A stretch of 43,383 bases of DNA from Thermomonas sp. (GTDB lineage Bacteria > Pseudomonadota > Gammaproteobacteria > Xanthomonadales > Xanthomonadaceae). Each line of letters opens with the position of its first letter. Positions within the stretch are counted from its first letter, which is position 1. The translations under genes and the position numbers were made by a program. The stretch is taken from assembly GCF_019104945.1 (NCBI RefSeq), contig NZ_JAHRWW010000003.1, positions 1 through 43,383 on the forward strand, written 5' to 3'. This document shows, piece by piece, positions 25,766 to 34,880 of this stretch. The notes under the pieces were generated by a model. It saw only the letters and a list, made by a program, of their open reading frames with translations. It did no database searches and was not told the DNA's origin.

Positions 25766-26332
25766 ATGGCCACCCTCGGCATGAACGACGTTAAAAACGG
25801 GCAAAAGATCCTCGTCAACAACGAGCCTTCCATCATCACCGAAACCGATTATGTGAAGCCGGGCAAGGGCCAAGCCTTTACCCGCGTGCGTTACCGCCAG
25901 ATCCGCACCGGTCGCGTGCAGGAAATCACCATGAAGTCCACCGACTCGGTGGAAGCCGCTGATGTGGTGGATACCGATATGCAGTACCTATACGCTGACG
26001 GCGAATACTGGCACTTCATGAATCAGGAAACCTTCGAGCAGGTGCAGGCCGACAAGGCCGGCATGGGTGATGCCGCGAAGTGGCTGAAGGGTGAAGAAGA
26101 ATGCGTGGTCACGTTGTTCAACGGCAGCCCGATTCAAGTCACCCCGCCGAACTTCGTCGAGCTGAAGATCGTTGAGACCGATCCGGGCGTGCGCGGCGAT
26201 ACCTCTGGTGGCGGCGGCAAGCCGGCGACGCTGGAAACCGGCGCTGTGGTGCGCGTGCCGCTGTTCGTGGGCCAAGATGAAATCATCAAGGTCGATACCC
26301 GCAGCGGCGAATACGTTTCGCGTGTGAAATAA
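25766..26332 (+). CDS. efp: Elongation factor P
   Basis: A 188-residue translation factor that relieves ribosomes stalled at polyproline. The three beta-barrel domains are complete. The modified residue is Lys34 in the loop [10 protein letters not shown], matching the beta-lysylation type and the neighbouring epmB. The C-terminus has the [11 protein letters not shown] motif. AAGGAG lies six bases before the ATG. The downstream mtaD starts three bases after the stop, so efp probably heads a transcript with mtaD, ubiG and the genes that follow. Confidence 0.97.
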   Translation: MATLGMNDVKNGQKILVNNEPSIITETDYVKPGKGQAFTRVRYRQIRTGRVQEITMKSTDSVEAADVVDTDMQYLYADGEYWHFMNQETFEQVQADKAGMGDAAKWLKGEEECVVTLFNGSPIQVTPPNFVELKIVETDPGVRGDTSGGGGKPATLETGAVVRVPLFVGQDEIIKVDTRSGEYVSRVK

Positions 26333-26335
26333 ATC

Positions 26336-27679
26336 ATGACCGACCTCACCCCACAGCCCTGCGATCTGTTGATCGAAGCCGGCTGGGTGGTGCCTGTGGT
26401 GCCGCACGGCGTGGTCCTCACCGATCACGCCGTTGCTGTATCTAACGGGCGCATCCAAGCCATTCTCCCGATCCATGAGGCGCGCGCGCAGTTTGTGCCG
26501 AAAGAAACCGTGGCCCGCCCCGAGGCCGCGCTGATTCCTGGGCTGGTCAATGCACATACGCATAACCCAATGACCCTGCTGCGCGGGGTGGCCGACGATC
26601 TGCCGTTGATGACGTGGCTGCGCGAGCACATCTGGCCGGTAGAAGGCGCGGTCATGGGGCCGGAGTTTGTGGCCGATGGCACTACGCTGGCGATTGCGGA
26701 AATGCTGCGTGGAGGCACTACCTGCGCGAACGAAAATTATTTCTTCGCTGATGTGGCCGCCGCTGTTTATAAAAAACATGGTTTCCGCGCCTTGGTGGGC
26801 TCGGTCATCATCGATTTCCCCAGCGCTTGGGCGAAAACCGATGACGAATACTTCGACCGCGCCTGCGAGCTGCACGACGCTTGGCATGGCGATGCTCTTG
26901 TTGGCACTGCATTTGCCCCGCATGCGCCGTATACGGTAAGCGATGCGAACTTCGAACGCGTACGCATGCTGGCCGATCAGCTCGACGTGCTGGTGCATCT
27001 GCACACCCACGAAACCGCGCAGGAAATCGCTGATTCCATCAAGCTGCACGGCCAGCGCCCGCTGGCGCGGTTAGATCGCTTGGGGCTGGTCAACGACCGC
27101 CTAATCGCCGTGCACATGACCCAGCTCACCGAGGCCGAGATCGCACTCTGCGCCGAACGCGGCGTGAGCGTGGTGCATTGCCCGGAGTCCAACCTCAAGC
27201 TGGCTTCGGGCTTCTGCCCAGCCTGCGCACTACTCAAAGCTGGGGTAAATCTTGCGATCGGTACCGATGGCTGCGCGTCCAATAATGACTTGGATATGTT
27301 CGGCGAAACCCGCACCGCTGCGCTGCTAGGTAAGGCTGTGGCCAACGATGCTGCAGGTTTTTCTGCGCATGAGGCGCTGCGTGCGGCCACCTTGGGTGGG
27401 GCAAACGCGTTGGGCTTTGGCGATAAGGTCGGTTCGCTGGAAGTTGGCAAACAAGCCGATCTCGTCTGCGTGGATCTCGCGCAGCTGGAAACCCAGCCAC
27501 TGCATCACGTGGTCTCGCAGTTGGTGTACGCCGCAGGGCGCCAGCAGGTGAGCGATGTGTGGATCAACGGCGTGGCCAAACTGCGTCAACGCGTCTTAGT
27601 GGATATGGATATGGACGCCATCATCGCCAACGCCAAGCAGTGGCGGCAGCGCATTGCCGGGATTGAACGCGCATCATGA
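26336..27679 (+). CDS. mtaD: TRZ/ATZ-family amidohydrolase, methylthioadenosine/S-adenosylhomocysteine deaminase type
   Basis: A 447-residue amidohydrolase. Metal ligands and catalytic residues are visible in order: [10 protein letters not shown] (HxH), [22 protein letters not shown] and [15 protein letters not shown] (the conserved Asp). Members in this setting, beside ubiG and a HAD phosphatase, deaminate 5'-methylthioadenosine or S-adenosylhomocysteine; P. aeruginosa PA3170 is a characterised example. The last four bases overlap the ubiG start (ATGA), so translation is probably coupled. UbiG produces S-adenosylhomocysteine, which makes the pairing metabolically sensible. Exact substrate is inferred. 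Confidence 0.87.
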   Translation: MTDLTPQPCDLLIEAGWVVPVVPHGVVLTDHAVAVSNGRIQAILPIHEARAQFVPKETVARPEAALIPGLVNAHTHNPMTLLRGVADDLPLMTWLREHIWPVEGAVMGPEFVADGTTLAIAEMLRGGTTCANENYFFADVAAAVYKKHGFRALVGSVIIDFPSAWAKTDDEYFDRACELHDAWHGDALVGTAFAPHAPYTVSDANFERVRMLADQLDVLVHLHTHETAQEIADSIKLHGQRPLARLDRLGLVNDRLIAVHMTQLTEAEIALCAERGVSVVHCPESNLKLASGFCPACALLKAGVNLAIGTDGCASNNDLDMFGETRTAALLGKAVANDAAGFSAHEALRAATLGGANALGFGDKVGSLEVGKQADLVCVDLAQLETQPLHHVVSQLVYAAGRQQVSDVWINGVAKLRQRVLVDMDMDAIIANAKQWRQRIAGIERAS

Positions 27680-28392
27680 CCACGACTTCTTCGCATTCCA
27701 ATTTTCATCAGGCCGAACTGGATAAGTTCGACGAACTGGCACAGCGCTGGTGGGACCCAAATGGCCCGCAAAAAGCCCTGCATGCACTGAACCCGGTGCG
27801 GCTGGATTACGTAGCCCAGCGCACCTCATTAGCGGGTGCAGCCGTGCTGGACGTTGGCTGCGGTGGTGGTTTGCTGAGTGAGGCACTGGCCAAGGCCGGT
27901 GCGCAGGTAACCGCGATTGATCTAGCGCCGAACCTGCTGAAAGTTGCGCGTCTGCACGGGTTGGAGTCGGGCATCAAAGTGCACTATCGGCAGCTGCCGG
28001 TGGAGCAGCTTGCGCAAGAAGCGCCGGGGAGTTTCGATGCGGTAACGTGCATGGAAATGCTGGAGCATGTGCCTGACCCCGCTTCCGTTGTGCGCGCTTG
28101 CGCCACCTTGCTCAAGCCCGGTGGTCGGCTGTTCCTGTCCACTTTGAACCGTACTCCGGTGGCCTTTGCGCTGGCGATTGTGGGGGCGGAGTACATCGCG
28201 CGCCTGCTGCCCAAGGGCACCCACCAATACCGCGACTTCATCAAGCCAGCGGAGCTGGCGCGTCTGCTGCGTGAAGCCAAGCTAGATTTAGAAGACGTGA
28301 GTGGGTTGATGTATCAACCGTGGCGCAATGCCGCGCGGCTGAGCACGCGCGTGGATGTGAACTATCTTGCGTGTGCACGCAAACCCGAATGA
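27676..28392 (+). CDS. ubiG: Ubiquinone biosynthesis O-methyltransferase UbiG
   Basis: A 238-residue SAM-dependent methyltransferase performing both O-methylation steps of ubiquinone synthesis. Motif I is [13 protein letters not shown]; post-I (VTAIDLAPN) and the [13 protein letters not shown] stretch are typical. The N-terminus ([27 protein letters not shown]) and the late segment [14 protein letters not shown] are specific to UbiG. It overlaps mtaD by four bases at the start and the HAD phosphatase by four at the stop. Confidence 0.96.
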   Translation: MTTTSSHSNFHQAELDKFDELAQRWWDPNGPQKALHALNPVRLDYVAQRTSLAGAAVLDVGCGGGLLSEALAKAGAQVTAIDLAPNLLKVARLHGLESGIKVHYRQLPVEQLAQEAPGSFDAVTCMEMLEHVPDPASVVRACATLLKPGGRLFLSTLNRTPVAFALAIVGAEYIARLLPKGTHQYRDFIKPAELARLLREAKLDLEDVSGLMYQPWRNAARLSTRVDVNYLACARKPE

Positions 28393-29066
28393 GCGATGTG
28401 ATGTTTCCCAAGCTGGTGTTGTTTGATTTAGATGGGACCCTGCTCGATAGTGCCCCCGATATGCTGGCCACGGTTAACCGCATGCGCGCGGCGCGTGGGC
28501 ATGGGTCTATGGCCTTAGAGACGCTGCGGCCACAGGTATCGAAAGGCGCGCGCGCGATGAGCGCGATAGCCTTTCCAGAGCTGGGTGGAGAGGTGCCGGG
28601 CGAATTGATCGCTGAGTTTCTAGCGATTTACGAGCAGGTACTCGGCGAGAACAGCACGCTATTTGCGGGCGTGCCGGAGTTGCTTGACGCCGTCGAAACC
28701 GCGGGCAGTCGTTGGGGCATCGTGACCAACAAACCCGAATACTTGGCGCGCAAAATTCTGCCCAAACTCGGTTGGGACACACGCAGCGCCATTTTGATTG
28801 GTGGCGACACGCTGCCGCAGCGCAAGCCGCATCCGCTGCCGTTGCTGCACGCGCTGGAAGCCTTGGCGGTTGACGTCATGGATTGTGTGTATGTGGGGGA
28901 CGACCAGCGCGATATCGACGCGGCGCGCGCGGCCAATATGCGCAGCATCGTGGCGCTATGGGGCTATCGCCCGGAAGGGGATGACCCGCAGACATGGGGA
29001 GGCAGCGCGATGGCGTCTGCCGCCGCTGATTTATTGCAGCCTAAATTTTGGGAGGCGCTGCCGTGA
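28389..29066 (+). CDS. HAD-family phosphatase (phosphoglycolate phosphatase or MupP)
   Basis: A 225-residue HAD hydrolase: motif [10 protein letters not shown] with the nucleophilic Asp, motif II IVTNKP, the motif III lysine near [10 protein letters not shown], and motif [13 protein letters not shown]. The alpha-helical cap fits the Gph group. In Pseudomonas the homologue beside ubiG is MupP, a MurNAc-6-phosphate phosphatase in cell-wall recycling, so that substrate is as likely here as 2-phosphoglycolate. The start at 28389 overlaps the ubiG stop (ATGA). The stop overlaps the next start (GTGA). Confidence 0.87.
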   Translation: MSDVMFPKLVLFDLDGTLLDSAPDMLATVNRMRAARGHGSMALETLRPQVSKGARAMSAIAFPELGGEVPGELIAEFLAIYEQVLGENSTLFAGVPELLDAVETAGSRWGIVTNKPEYLARKILPKLGWDTRSAILIGGDTLPQRKPHPLPLLHALEALAVDVMDCVYVGDDQRDIDAARAANMRSIVALWGYRPEGDDPQTWGGSAMASAAADLLQPKFWEALP

Positions 29067-29728
29067 GCGAGCGCGAGACGTGGCAAAGTTTTTTGAATAA
29101 ATGGCAGACGTGGTGGCCAGAATGGGCCGTAGCCGAAGCCTTTATTCCCGAACCGCAGCGCGAGCTGGCGCGGGCGTGGCTGGCACTGCGCGGCGAATGG
29201 GCCGACGCAGCCTGGGCCGGGCAAGACCCAACGCCGGGCGCAGCCAAACTAGGTTGGTGGGTGGAAGAGCTGCAGGGCTGGTCGCAGGGGGCGCACCGCC
29301 ATCCGCTGGGCGGGCTGCTGCAAAGCAAGCCGGTGGCATGGTCCACACTGGCCGCGCGCCTGCCCGCGCTAGGCTCTAGCCGCACGCTAGAAGGCGATCT
29401 GGCCTCGGCGGTGCGCAGCCTCAATACCGTGGCCCAAGGGCTCACCGAAACCGCTGCCGTGCTGTTTGAAGGCACGCCCGCAGAGCCGCAGGATGTGGCC
29501 ATTACCCTGCTGGCCGAACGCGCGCTGCGCCAGCCGCCCAGCGGAGTACAGGGGGAATTGAGCGCGCGTGGCCTGTTAGAACAGCCGCGTCTGCCCGGCG
29601 GCACCCGGCCCGAGCGCATCCACGCCGCCCTGCTGCGCTGGCGCTTGCAGCGCCGTGTGGCCAATCAAGAAGGCGCAACACCGCGCTGGCGCGCTCTCTG
29701 GGCCAGTTGGCAGGCGGCGCGCGGCTAA
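29063..29728 (+). CDS. Uncharacterised protein, distantly like squalene/phytoene synthases
   Basis: A 221-residue, Trp- and Ala-rich helical protein. The segment KLGWWVEELQGWSQGAHRHPLGGLL recalls the early region of head-to-head prenyl synthases, and the helical make-up fits, but I see neither of the two aspartate-rich substrate motifs, so catalysis of that kind is doubtful. The start is GTG at 29063, overlapping the phosphatase stop, with GGGAGG seven bases upstream. It is the last gene of the efp-to-here run. A role in quinone or isoprenoid metabolism next to ubiG is only a guess. Confidence 0.6.
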   Translation: MSERETWQSFLNKWQTWWPEWAVAEAFIPEPQRELARAWLALRGEWADAAWAGQDPTPGAAKLGWWVEELQGWSQGAHRHPLGGLLQSKPVAWSTLAARLPALGSSRTLEGDLASAVRSLNTVAQGLTETAAVLFEGTPAEPQDVAITLLAERALRQPPSGVQGELSARGLLEQPRLPGGTRPERIHAALLRWRLQRRVANQEGATPRWRALWASWQAARG

Positions 29729-29776
29729 CCCGGCATCTGCACTACAGCGTTGCAGCGATAGTCACATCCAGCCCGG

Positions 29777-29788
29777 TACAATACACGG
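29777..29788 (+). promoter_or_regulatory. Putative -10 element of folE2 (leaderless)
   Basis: TACAAT at 29777-29782 matches five of six consensus bases and is followed by six bases and the ATG at 29789. No ribosome binding site and no Zur-like palindrome were seen. Confidence 0.45.
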
Positions 29789-30727
29789 ATGCACAAGAAC
29801 GCAACGCATTCGCTTTTACCCGATGTCGCCTTCGATGCTGTTGCGCTGGCGCGCCCGCTCGACTGGGTTGGCATGGAAGGCATGGCCCTACCCATTCGCC
29901 TACACAGCGCAGACGGGCAGGGCATGTTGGTGCCCGCAACAGTGGACGTGGCAGTCAACTTAAGCAAGCCCGATGCGCGCGGCATCCATATGTCGCGGCT
30001 ATACCTGCAGCTGCAGGCGGGGTTGGCCAATGAAGCCCTTGGTGCGCCCTCGCTGCGCCGCCTGTTAGATGCCTGTATCACTTCGCAAAAAGGCCTTGCC
30101 ACCCACGCGCGCCTGCGCCTGCGCTACGACCAATTGCTGCTGCGCAAAGCCTTGCTCAGCGATAACACTGGCTGGAAGCGCTACCCGGTGGAGGTGGAAG
30201 CCGAATTGCACGACGGCCACCTGCGCTTGACGCTGGCGTTTTCGGTGGAGTATTCCAGCACTTGTCCGGCCTCGGCGGCACTGTCGCGGCAGGCCAATGC
30301 GGCGCGGTTTGGTGAAGACTTTTCCGCAACCACCAGCCTTGCCCCCACCGACGTGCAAGCATGGCTGGAAAGCGAGCGCGGTATGGCCGCCACCCCACAT
30401 GCCCAGCGCAGTCGCGCCGAGGTGCGGGTGGAGCTAAAACCCGCGTTCGACGAACTACCGCTGGTAGCACTGGTGGACGCCATCGAAGCGGCCCTCGGCA
30501 CCCCTGTGCAAACCGCAGTGAAGCGCGAAGACGAGCAGGCCTTCGCCTGCGCCAATGCGGCCAATCTGCTGTTCTGCGAAGACGCTGCGCGTCGTGTTGC
30601 CTCGGTGTTGGCAAGCGATAGCCGCGTAGCCGCATGGAACGCCCGCGTCGCACATTTTGAAAGCCTGCACCCGCACGACGCGGTGGCAAGCGTCAGCGGA
30701 CGCAATCCAGCAGTACGCTCAGACTGA
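29789..30727 (+). CDS. folE2: GTP cyclohydrolase FolE2 (type IB)
   Basis: A 312-residue enzyme converting GTP to 7,8-dihydroneopterin triphosphate, the first step of folate and queuosine synthesis. DWVGMEGMALPI at the N-terminus and EYSSTCPASAALSRQ, with catalytic Cys159, are diagnostic of FolE2. AATPHAQRSRAEV and the late VKREDEQAFACANAANLLFCEDA are also conserved. Unlike FolE, FolE2 can use metals other than zinc and is often induced by zinc limitation, but no Zur site was found here. It has its own likely leaderless promoter. Its product feeds queuosine, the target of GluQ encoded 20 kb upstream. Confidence 0.93.
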   Translation: MHKNATHSLLPDVAFDAVALARPLDWVGMEGMALPIRLHSADGQGMLVPATVDVAVNLSKPDARGIHMSRLYLQLQAGLANEALGAPSLRRLLDACITSQKGLATHARLRLRYDQLLLRKALLSDNTGWKRYPVEVEAELHDGHLRLTLAFSVEYSSTCPASAALSRQANAARFGEDFSATTSLAPTDVQAWLESERGMAATPHAQRSRAEVRVELKPAFDELPLVALVDAIEAALGTPVQTAVKREDEQAFACANAANLLFCEDAARRVASVLASDSRVAAWNARVAHFESLHPHDAVASVSGRNPAVRSD

Positions 30728-30787
30728 ACTCGCTTCGTGATTAGTTCGACTGCTTTCGTGCCGCCGTTCATACTGTGACAAACGGGT

Positions 30788-30820
30788 AATAAAAAAACAA
30801 GTCCGGGGATAGACCGGACT
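30788..30820 (-). terminator. Terminator of the large subtilase autotransporter
   Basis: A 7-bp stem (30800-30806 with 30814-30820) is followed on the minus strand by TTGTTTTTTT. It lies about 65 bases after the stop. Confidence 0.8.
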
Positions 30821-30828
30821 CGCTGAAA

Positions 30829-30857
30829 TGGGGCAACGCCATCAAGATGTTGCCCCA
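30829..30857 (-). other. Second hairpin after the large autotransporter
   Basis: A 9-bp perfect inverted repeat (TGGGGCAAC at 30829-30837 with its complement at 30849-30857) between the stop codon and the terminator. It has no T-run and may protect the 3' end of the message. Confidence 0.5.
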
Positions 30858-30884
30858 GCTTTACTCTAGGTGTCAGCTATTTGA

Positions 30885-33800
30885 TTAGAACTGGAACGAC
30901 AACCGCAGGTTGGCGGCATGGTCGCGGCCTTCATCGGAGTATTGGCCGTTATAGCCAACTTCTAGCATCACGCGCTCACTCATACGTGCCGCAAGACCGA
31001 GTTCGACCAATGTGGCTTTGTCGGCAATGGGGGCGCCCCAAGTAGTGAAGGTTGCACCGTTGCCAAAGGCCATGCTGGTTGCTGGGGTTCGATCAGCTGA
31101 TGCAAAACGGTAGGCTAGGCCCGCGCGCAGGCTGAGCCACGACTGTTCTTGCTGTGAACCCTTGAGGTTCATGGCGCCACGCAAGCCCATTGTGGTTAGG
31201 TCTACCGTGTTGCTGGATTTACGAGCACTGAGCGCTGCATCACCACCAGTTTCGGTAAAGGCATCGGATTCGGCTTTCACATAGGCATACTGCACATAGG
31301 GCTCAAGTTGCCAGCTGGTGTTGCTGAACTGGTAGCCACCCTCGATAAACAATTGCTGGGTGCGACTGTCGTATTGACCTTGCAGCGCTTGCGCTACGCC
31401 AGGTACATTTACACTACGCTGAGTACTGATGTCATGACTGGTTAGACTGGCGCCCCCATGCAATCCGAATGCACCCCAGCGCTGTCCACCGAGGAGAGCG
31501 AAAGTGCGGCTGGTGACTTTGCCTTTGGCCATATGAGCGACTGTGGTGGCGTCGTTGCGACTGGTGCCGCCTAGCGCACCGATGCGCAGACCATTATCGA
31601 ATTGATAATCCCCCCCCACCAGCGTTTGATTTCCGGTTGAGCGAAGCCCTGTGGCATTGCCGTCACTTTCTAGCTGGTTTCCGTTGCCGAGAATGTCGAC
31701 CCACAAGGTTGCGCCGGGTGCAGTGGACTGGCTGCTAAATGCGTCGTGACCACTACCAGCACGCGCCAATGCAGCTTGACGCACTTGTCGGCCGTCTTCC
31801 AGTAATACGTTGCGTAGGCTGGGGTGCAGATCACCGGAAAGCTGATCGAACGCTTTCAACGCGTTTGTCGCATCTAGGAAGACCATTTTTTGAAGCAGTG
31901 AATTGGTGGTGGAAAGTGCATCAATTGCACCGGCTGTTTGGTGCTGGTTCGCAGTTGTTGCCACCGAAGCGAGAGCTGCAGCGCGAACGACGTCAGCGTA
32001 AGCGCTGTTTGCGCTGTAGCGAAGCTGCATTTTCGCAAACGGGCTGAACAAGCTATTGTCCACGCCTGCAAACGTGCCAGAGATGCCTTGGGTGGCGGTG
32101 AGGAAGTTGTAGCTTTGACCCAGCCCATATACCCCGGCCGTGCGCAACGCGACAACCGTGCCACCGTTCAAGGTGGCCGTGCCATTGATAGTTATCGTGT
32201 CATTGGCGCTTGGTGGCTGCATTTCGACAAGGAATTTCGAGCCTGCCTGCTGCACATAATTGCCATTGATCGTCAAGTTGCCAATGGAATTGCCCGGCGC
32301 GATCGTGCCCGCTACGGTAGTATTGCCTAGGCTACCGCTGCCGCCAAGAATGCCACCTGTACCGACGAAGGTATCACCGCCGCTGAGTTGGCCATTGATG
32401 ACAGCGGTTCCGCCGACGATGTTCAGATTGCTTCCCGTGAGGTTCCCGGTCAGGCGGAAGACGCCGCCGTTCACGGTGACATCATCAGTCAAGGCATTGT
32501 TGCCCGACAATTCTAGCGTGCCGCTCTTGATGCTGATGCCGTTGAAGCTGTTGTCACCAGACAAGCGCAGCCAACCGCCGTTCACGCTAGCGAAGGAAAG
32601 GCGGCCAGGGCCGCCGATATCGTTGGTCCAGTCATCCCAGATGCGCGCATCGCTCCAGACGCGCAATCCGCCTGCCTTGGTATTCATTACAACATCGGTA
32701 TCGACACGGAACTGGCCAAAGCCTTCGATTGCTTTTTTCAGGTTCAGCATGCCCCAGCCATAGATTTCATCGACACCTGGCGCACCCATATCCGTGGCCG
32801 TGGTCAGCATGATGTCGCGGATTTGTGGGTTGCTCAGATAGGGGTAGCGTTCGAACAAGAGCGCTAGGGCACCGGTGACGTGAGGAGCCGCCATGGAGGT
32901 GCCGCTGTAGACATCGTAATCATACGTTGGTGTCAGGCCACTCGGATCTAAGCTGAAGTTGCCATCTTCATCCGGCATCAGGTCGTCGAGATTGCCACCG
33001 ATCCACCCGCCCCAAAAGGAATCCGGATCTTGCACACCGTACACAGTGGATGTGATGTCGGTGCCGGGGGCTGCAAGACACCAGTTGGCGCTGAGGCCGC
33101 ACTTCATCGAACGGTTGCTCAGGACGTATGGCGCATCTGGATTGTCGGTTTGGCTGACGTTAACCACGCTAAGCCAAAATTCCTCGAGTTCAGGCATAAA
33201 GCGCGGCAATGAAGCGTAGATACCGGCAATTGGACTTTGTGTGGGGGTGGAAATCACCGACTTTGTATTGCCTGCGGCCCAGACTTGGATCATTCCCTTA
33301 GCTAGCGATCCGTCGCGCATTGCGTTGAAGCGTTCTTGCATCGCCGGATTGTTGAAGATCGCATTTTGACCTGCGGCGTTGCTGGGTTCATTTGCCAATC
33401 CCCAGCTATGGTTTAGTGCACGCACGCCATCCGCATTCATTTGTGAATACATGTCAACAAAAGCCGACGCCGAAGGCTGCATGCTCAGTGCGCCAAGCGA
33501 AGTGATATAGCCATTCCGTACGGTGACGAAAGTTAGGCTATCGGCAAACAAGCGCGCGGAGCTGAAGTTGGCGTCGAACGCGACGCCATGCATTCCCTCA
33601 CCATCCCGGTTGGCGGCCATTGTGCCGGCGACGTGGGTGCCGTGTGCGCCGTAGGTGTAAACCACCTTGCCCGCTAGGTGCTTGGTAACTGAATAGTTGG
33701 CAAAAGTTTCATCGAAATAAGTGGCATCGAGCTGTGGGGTGCCGCCATCGGTTCCGAAGCACGTAGTGTCGCCTAAAATGTAACTATTGGCAGCGCAGCG

Positions 33801-34283
33801 ATTGCCATCAGCGTCGATATCACCAATGTGTAAGCCATGATGATTCTTGCCAGCAAATTCTGGGTGTTCCAGCCCGGCGCCGGAGTCGAATAATCCGATA
33901 CGGATGCCCTTGCCAGTTAAGCCACGTGCATAGGCATATTGGGCATTGATAGCGGCTAGGCCCCAGTCTTGTTCAAATTCGTCGGTGCGCCAGCTATCAG
34001 GGTTGCCGATTGCTCCTGGATCGCTGGTTTGCACTACTACCGAATGCGTAGTTGCGGCAGGTAATGCAACATGCTTGGTTTGCAAATAGGCCGCCTGTGC
34101 GGATTCACATGTGCGCTTGGCTTGGGTGCCATCAATGGCGCTGCATGCAGAGGCTTGTGTGTTGATGGAGTGCACGGTAGCTTTGGCTTGCACCGAAGCA
34201 GTCGCGCCAATCCCCAAAACTAAACTGGCTGAAATTGCGTGGAACAGACGAGAGCGAAGAATGTGATTGGGCGTGATTTTCAT
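30885..34283 (-). CDS. Large subtilisin-like (S8) autotransporter
   Basis: An 1132-residue type Va autotransporter with a Sec signal (charged MKITPNHILRSRLF, hydrophobic core, cleavage near VQA-KA). The subtilase domain has Asp133 (GLFDSG), His214 (GAHGTHVAG) and Ser463 (YSGTSMAAPHV), plus an acidic loop with two cysteines (NRCAANS, TTCFG). Residues 545-680 hold beta-helix repeats (LRLSGDNSFNG, LELSGNNALTDD, FRLTGNLTGSN). The C-terminal 280 residues form the outer-membrane barrel, ending in Phe (SFQF). An AGGAC ribosome binding site precedes the ATG. It is a paralogue of the lipidated protease at 12417-15365; substrates are unknown, and both self-release and processing of other surface proteins are possible. 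Confidence 0.9.
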   Translation of the reverse strand: MKITPNHILRSRLFHAISASLVLGIGATASVQAKATVHSINTQASACSAIDGTQAKRTCESAQAAYLQTKHVALPAATTHSVVVQTSDPGAIGNPDSWRTDEFEQDWGLAAINAQYAYARGLTGKGIRIGLFDSGAGLEHPEFAGKNHHGLHIGDIDADGNRCAANSYILGDTTCFGTDGGTPQLDATYFDETFANYSVTKHLAGKVVYTYGAHGTHVAGTMAANRDGEGMHGVAFDANFSSARLFADSLTFVTVRNGYITSLGALSMQPSASAFVDMYSQMNADGVRALNHSWGLANEPSNAAGQNAIFNNPAMQERFNAMRDGSLAKGMIQVWAAGNTKSVISTPTQSPIAGIYASLPRFMPELEEFWLSVVNVSQTDNPDAPYVLSNRSMKCGLSANWCLAAPGTDITSTVYGVQDPDSFWGGWIGGNLDDLMPDEDGNFSLDPSGLTPTYDYDVYSGTSMAAPHVTGALALLFERYPYLSNPQIRDIMLTTATDMGAPGVDEIYGWGMLNLKKAIEGFGQFRVDTDVVMNTKAGGLRVWSDARIWDDWTNDIGGPGRLSFASVNGGWLRLSGDNSFNGISIKSGTLELSGNNALTDDVTVNGGVFRLTGNLTGSNLNIVGGTAVINGQLSGGDTFVGTGGILGGSGSLGNTTVAGTIAPGNSIGNLTINGNYVQQAGSKFLVEMQPPSANDTITINGTATLNGGTVVALRTAGVYGLGQSYNFLTATQGISGTFAGVDNSLFSPFAKMQLRYSANSAYADVVRAAALASVATTANQHQTAGAIDALSTTNSLLQKMVFLDATNALKAFDQLSGDLHPSLRNVLLEDGRQVRQAALARAGSGHDAFSSQSTAPGATLWVDILGNGNQLESDGNATGLRSTGNQTLVGGDYQFDNGLRIGALGGTSRNDATTVAHMAKGKVTSRTFALLGGQRWGAFGLHGGASLTSHDISTQRSVNVPGVAQALQGQYDSRTQQLFIEGGYQFSNTSWQLEPYVQYAYVKAESDAFTETGGDAALSARKSSNTVDLTTMGLRGAMNLKGSQQEQSWLSLRAGLAYRFASADRTPATSMAFGNGATFTTWGAPIADKATLVELGLAARMSERVMLEVGYNGQYSDEGRDHAANLRLSFQF

Positions 34284-34298
34284 AGTGTCCTGAATGTA

Positions 34299-34364
34299 TT
34301 AAAAATTGAGGCTGCATATCTGCTTTGCAGATGAATGCAGAGTTAATAAACCCTCAATTTTTAA
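34299..34364 (-). promoter_or_regulatory. Long compound hairpin in the autotransporter leader region
   Basis: A 13-bp perfect inverted repeat (TTAAAAATTGAGG at 34299-34311 with its complement at 34352-34364) encloses a second hairpin, CTGCAT then ATCTGC (34312-34323) pairing with GCAGAT and ATGCAG (34327-34340, two-base bulge). On the minus strand it ends 15 bases before the start codon and leaves the ribosome binding site free. Its last arm ends in TTTTTAA, as in an attenuator. It may be a regulatory leader, a stability element or an operator. Confidence 0.6.
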
Positions 34365-34454
34365 CACAAATCTGATATTTTGCAAATAATTGTGACCAAT
34401 TAGGGCGCTGTATTTGCTAGTACAAGTGTCGGACGTGTTATTTGTGTGTTGAAA

Positions 34455-34880
34455 TCACTCGATAATTGTCACCTTGAATCTCATGGGGGCCGATCTGCCG
34501 GGTCTGTGAAGGATGAGTGTAAGTGTGCCGCGAGTGGATGATGGGACGCTCCAACTGAAGTGGCCCGCCGTATCCAATTCGATCGCTTGTCCTTCAATTG
34601 TCAGGTGGCTGCCTACTGGCACCGCTCCGTTGAATGGTTTGCCCGCTTTGACCATATGCGGGATAGCGATGTGCTGACCCGACTGCCGCTCACCGGGCGG
34701 CAGTGCTGGAGCGAAAGGTGGTGATGGGCTGATTGACTGAGGAAAAACCTCTTTGTTGGACATGTCTTGGAGTGTCGTGTCAATGACAGGTGGTTGATCC
34801 GTTTGGATATGCTGCGCGCAACCATTGAGGCCGATTCCCAGCAGTAGGCCAATAGATAACTGGCGAGGTGTTTGTGTCAT
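34455..34880 (-). CDS. Small putative lipoprotein downstream of dihydroorotase
   Basis: A 141-residue protein with a lipoprotein signal (lipobox LNGC, lipidated Cys21). A Pro/Ser-rich linker (about residues 50-66) leads to a short beta-rich domain (residues 80-141: GSHLTIEGQAIELDTAGHFSWSV, then RGTLTLIL) that resembles an Ig-like or carbohydrate-binding sandwich fold; I do not recognise a family. The start at 34880 overlaps the dihydroorotase stop by four bases (ATGA). Function unknown. The wide, AT-rich gap towards the autotransporter suggests that the transcript ends here. Confidence 0.7.
   Translation of the reverse strand: MTQTPRQLSIGLLLGIGLNGCAQHIQTDQPPVIDTTLQDMSNKEVFPQSISPSPPFAPALPPGERQSGQHIAIPHMVKAGKPFNGAVPVGSHLTIEGQAIELDTAGHFSWSVPSSTRGTLTLILHRPGRSAPMRFKVTIIE

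Noticed and set aside
25988-27049. 353-codon open frame on the minus strand across efp and mtaD
   Set aside because: Both plus-strand genes are unmistakable; the long open frame is a by-product of high GC codon bias.
29740-29788. Possible Zur box before folE2
   Set aside because: FolE2 genes are often zinc-regulated, but no palindrome like GTTATNATATAAC is present.
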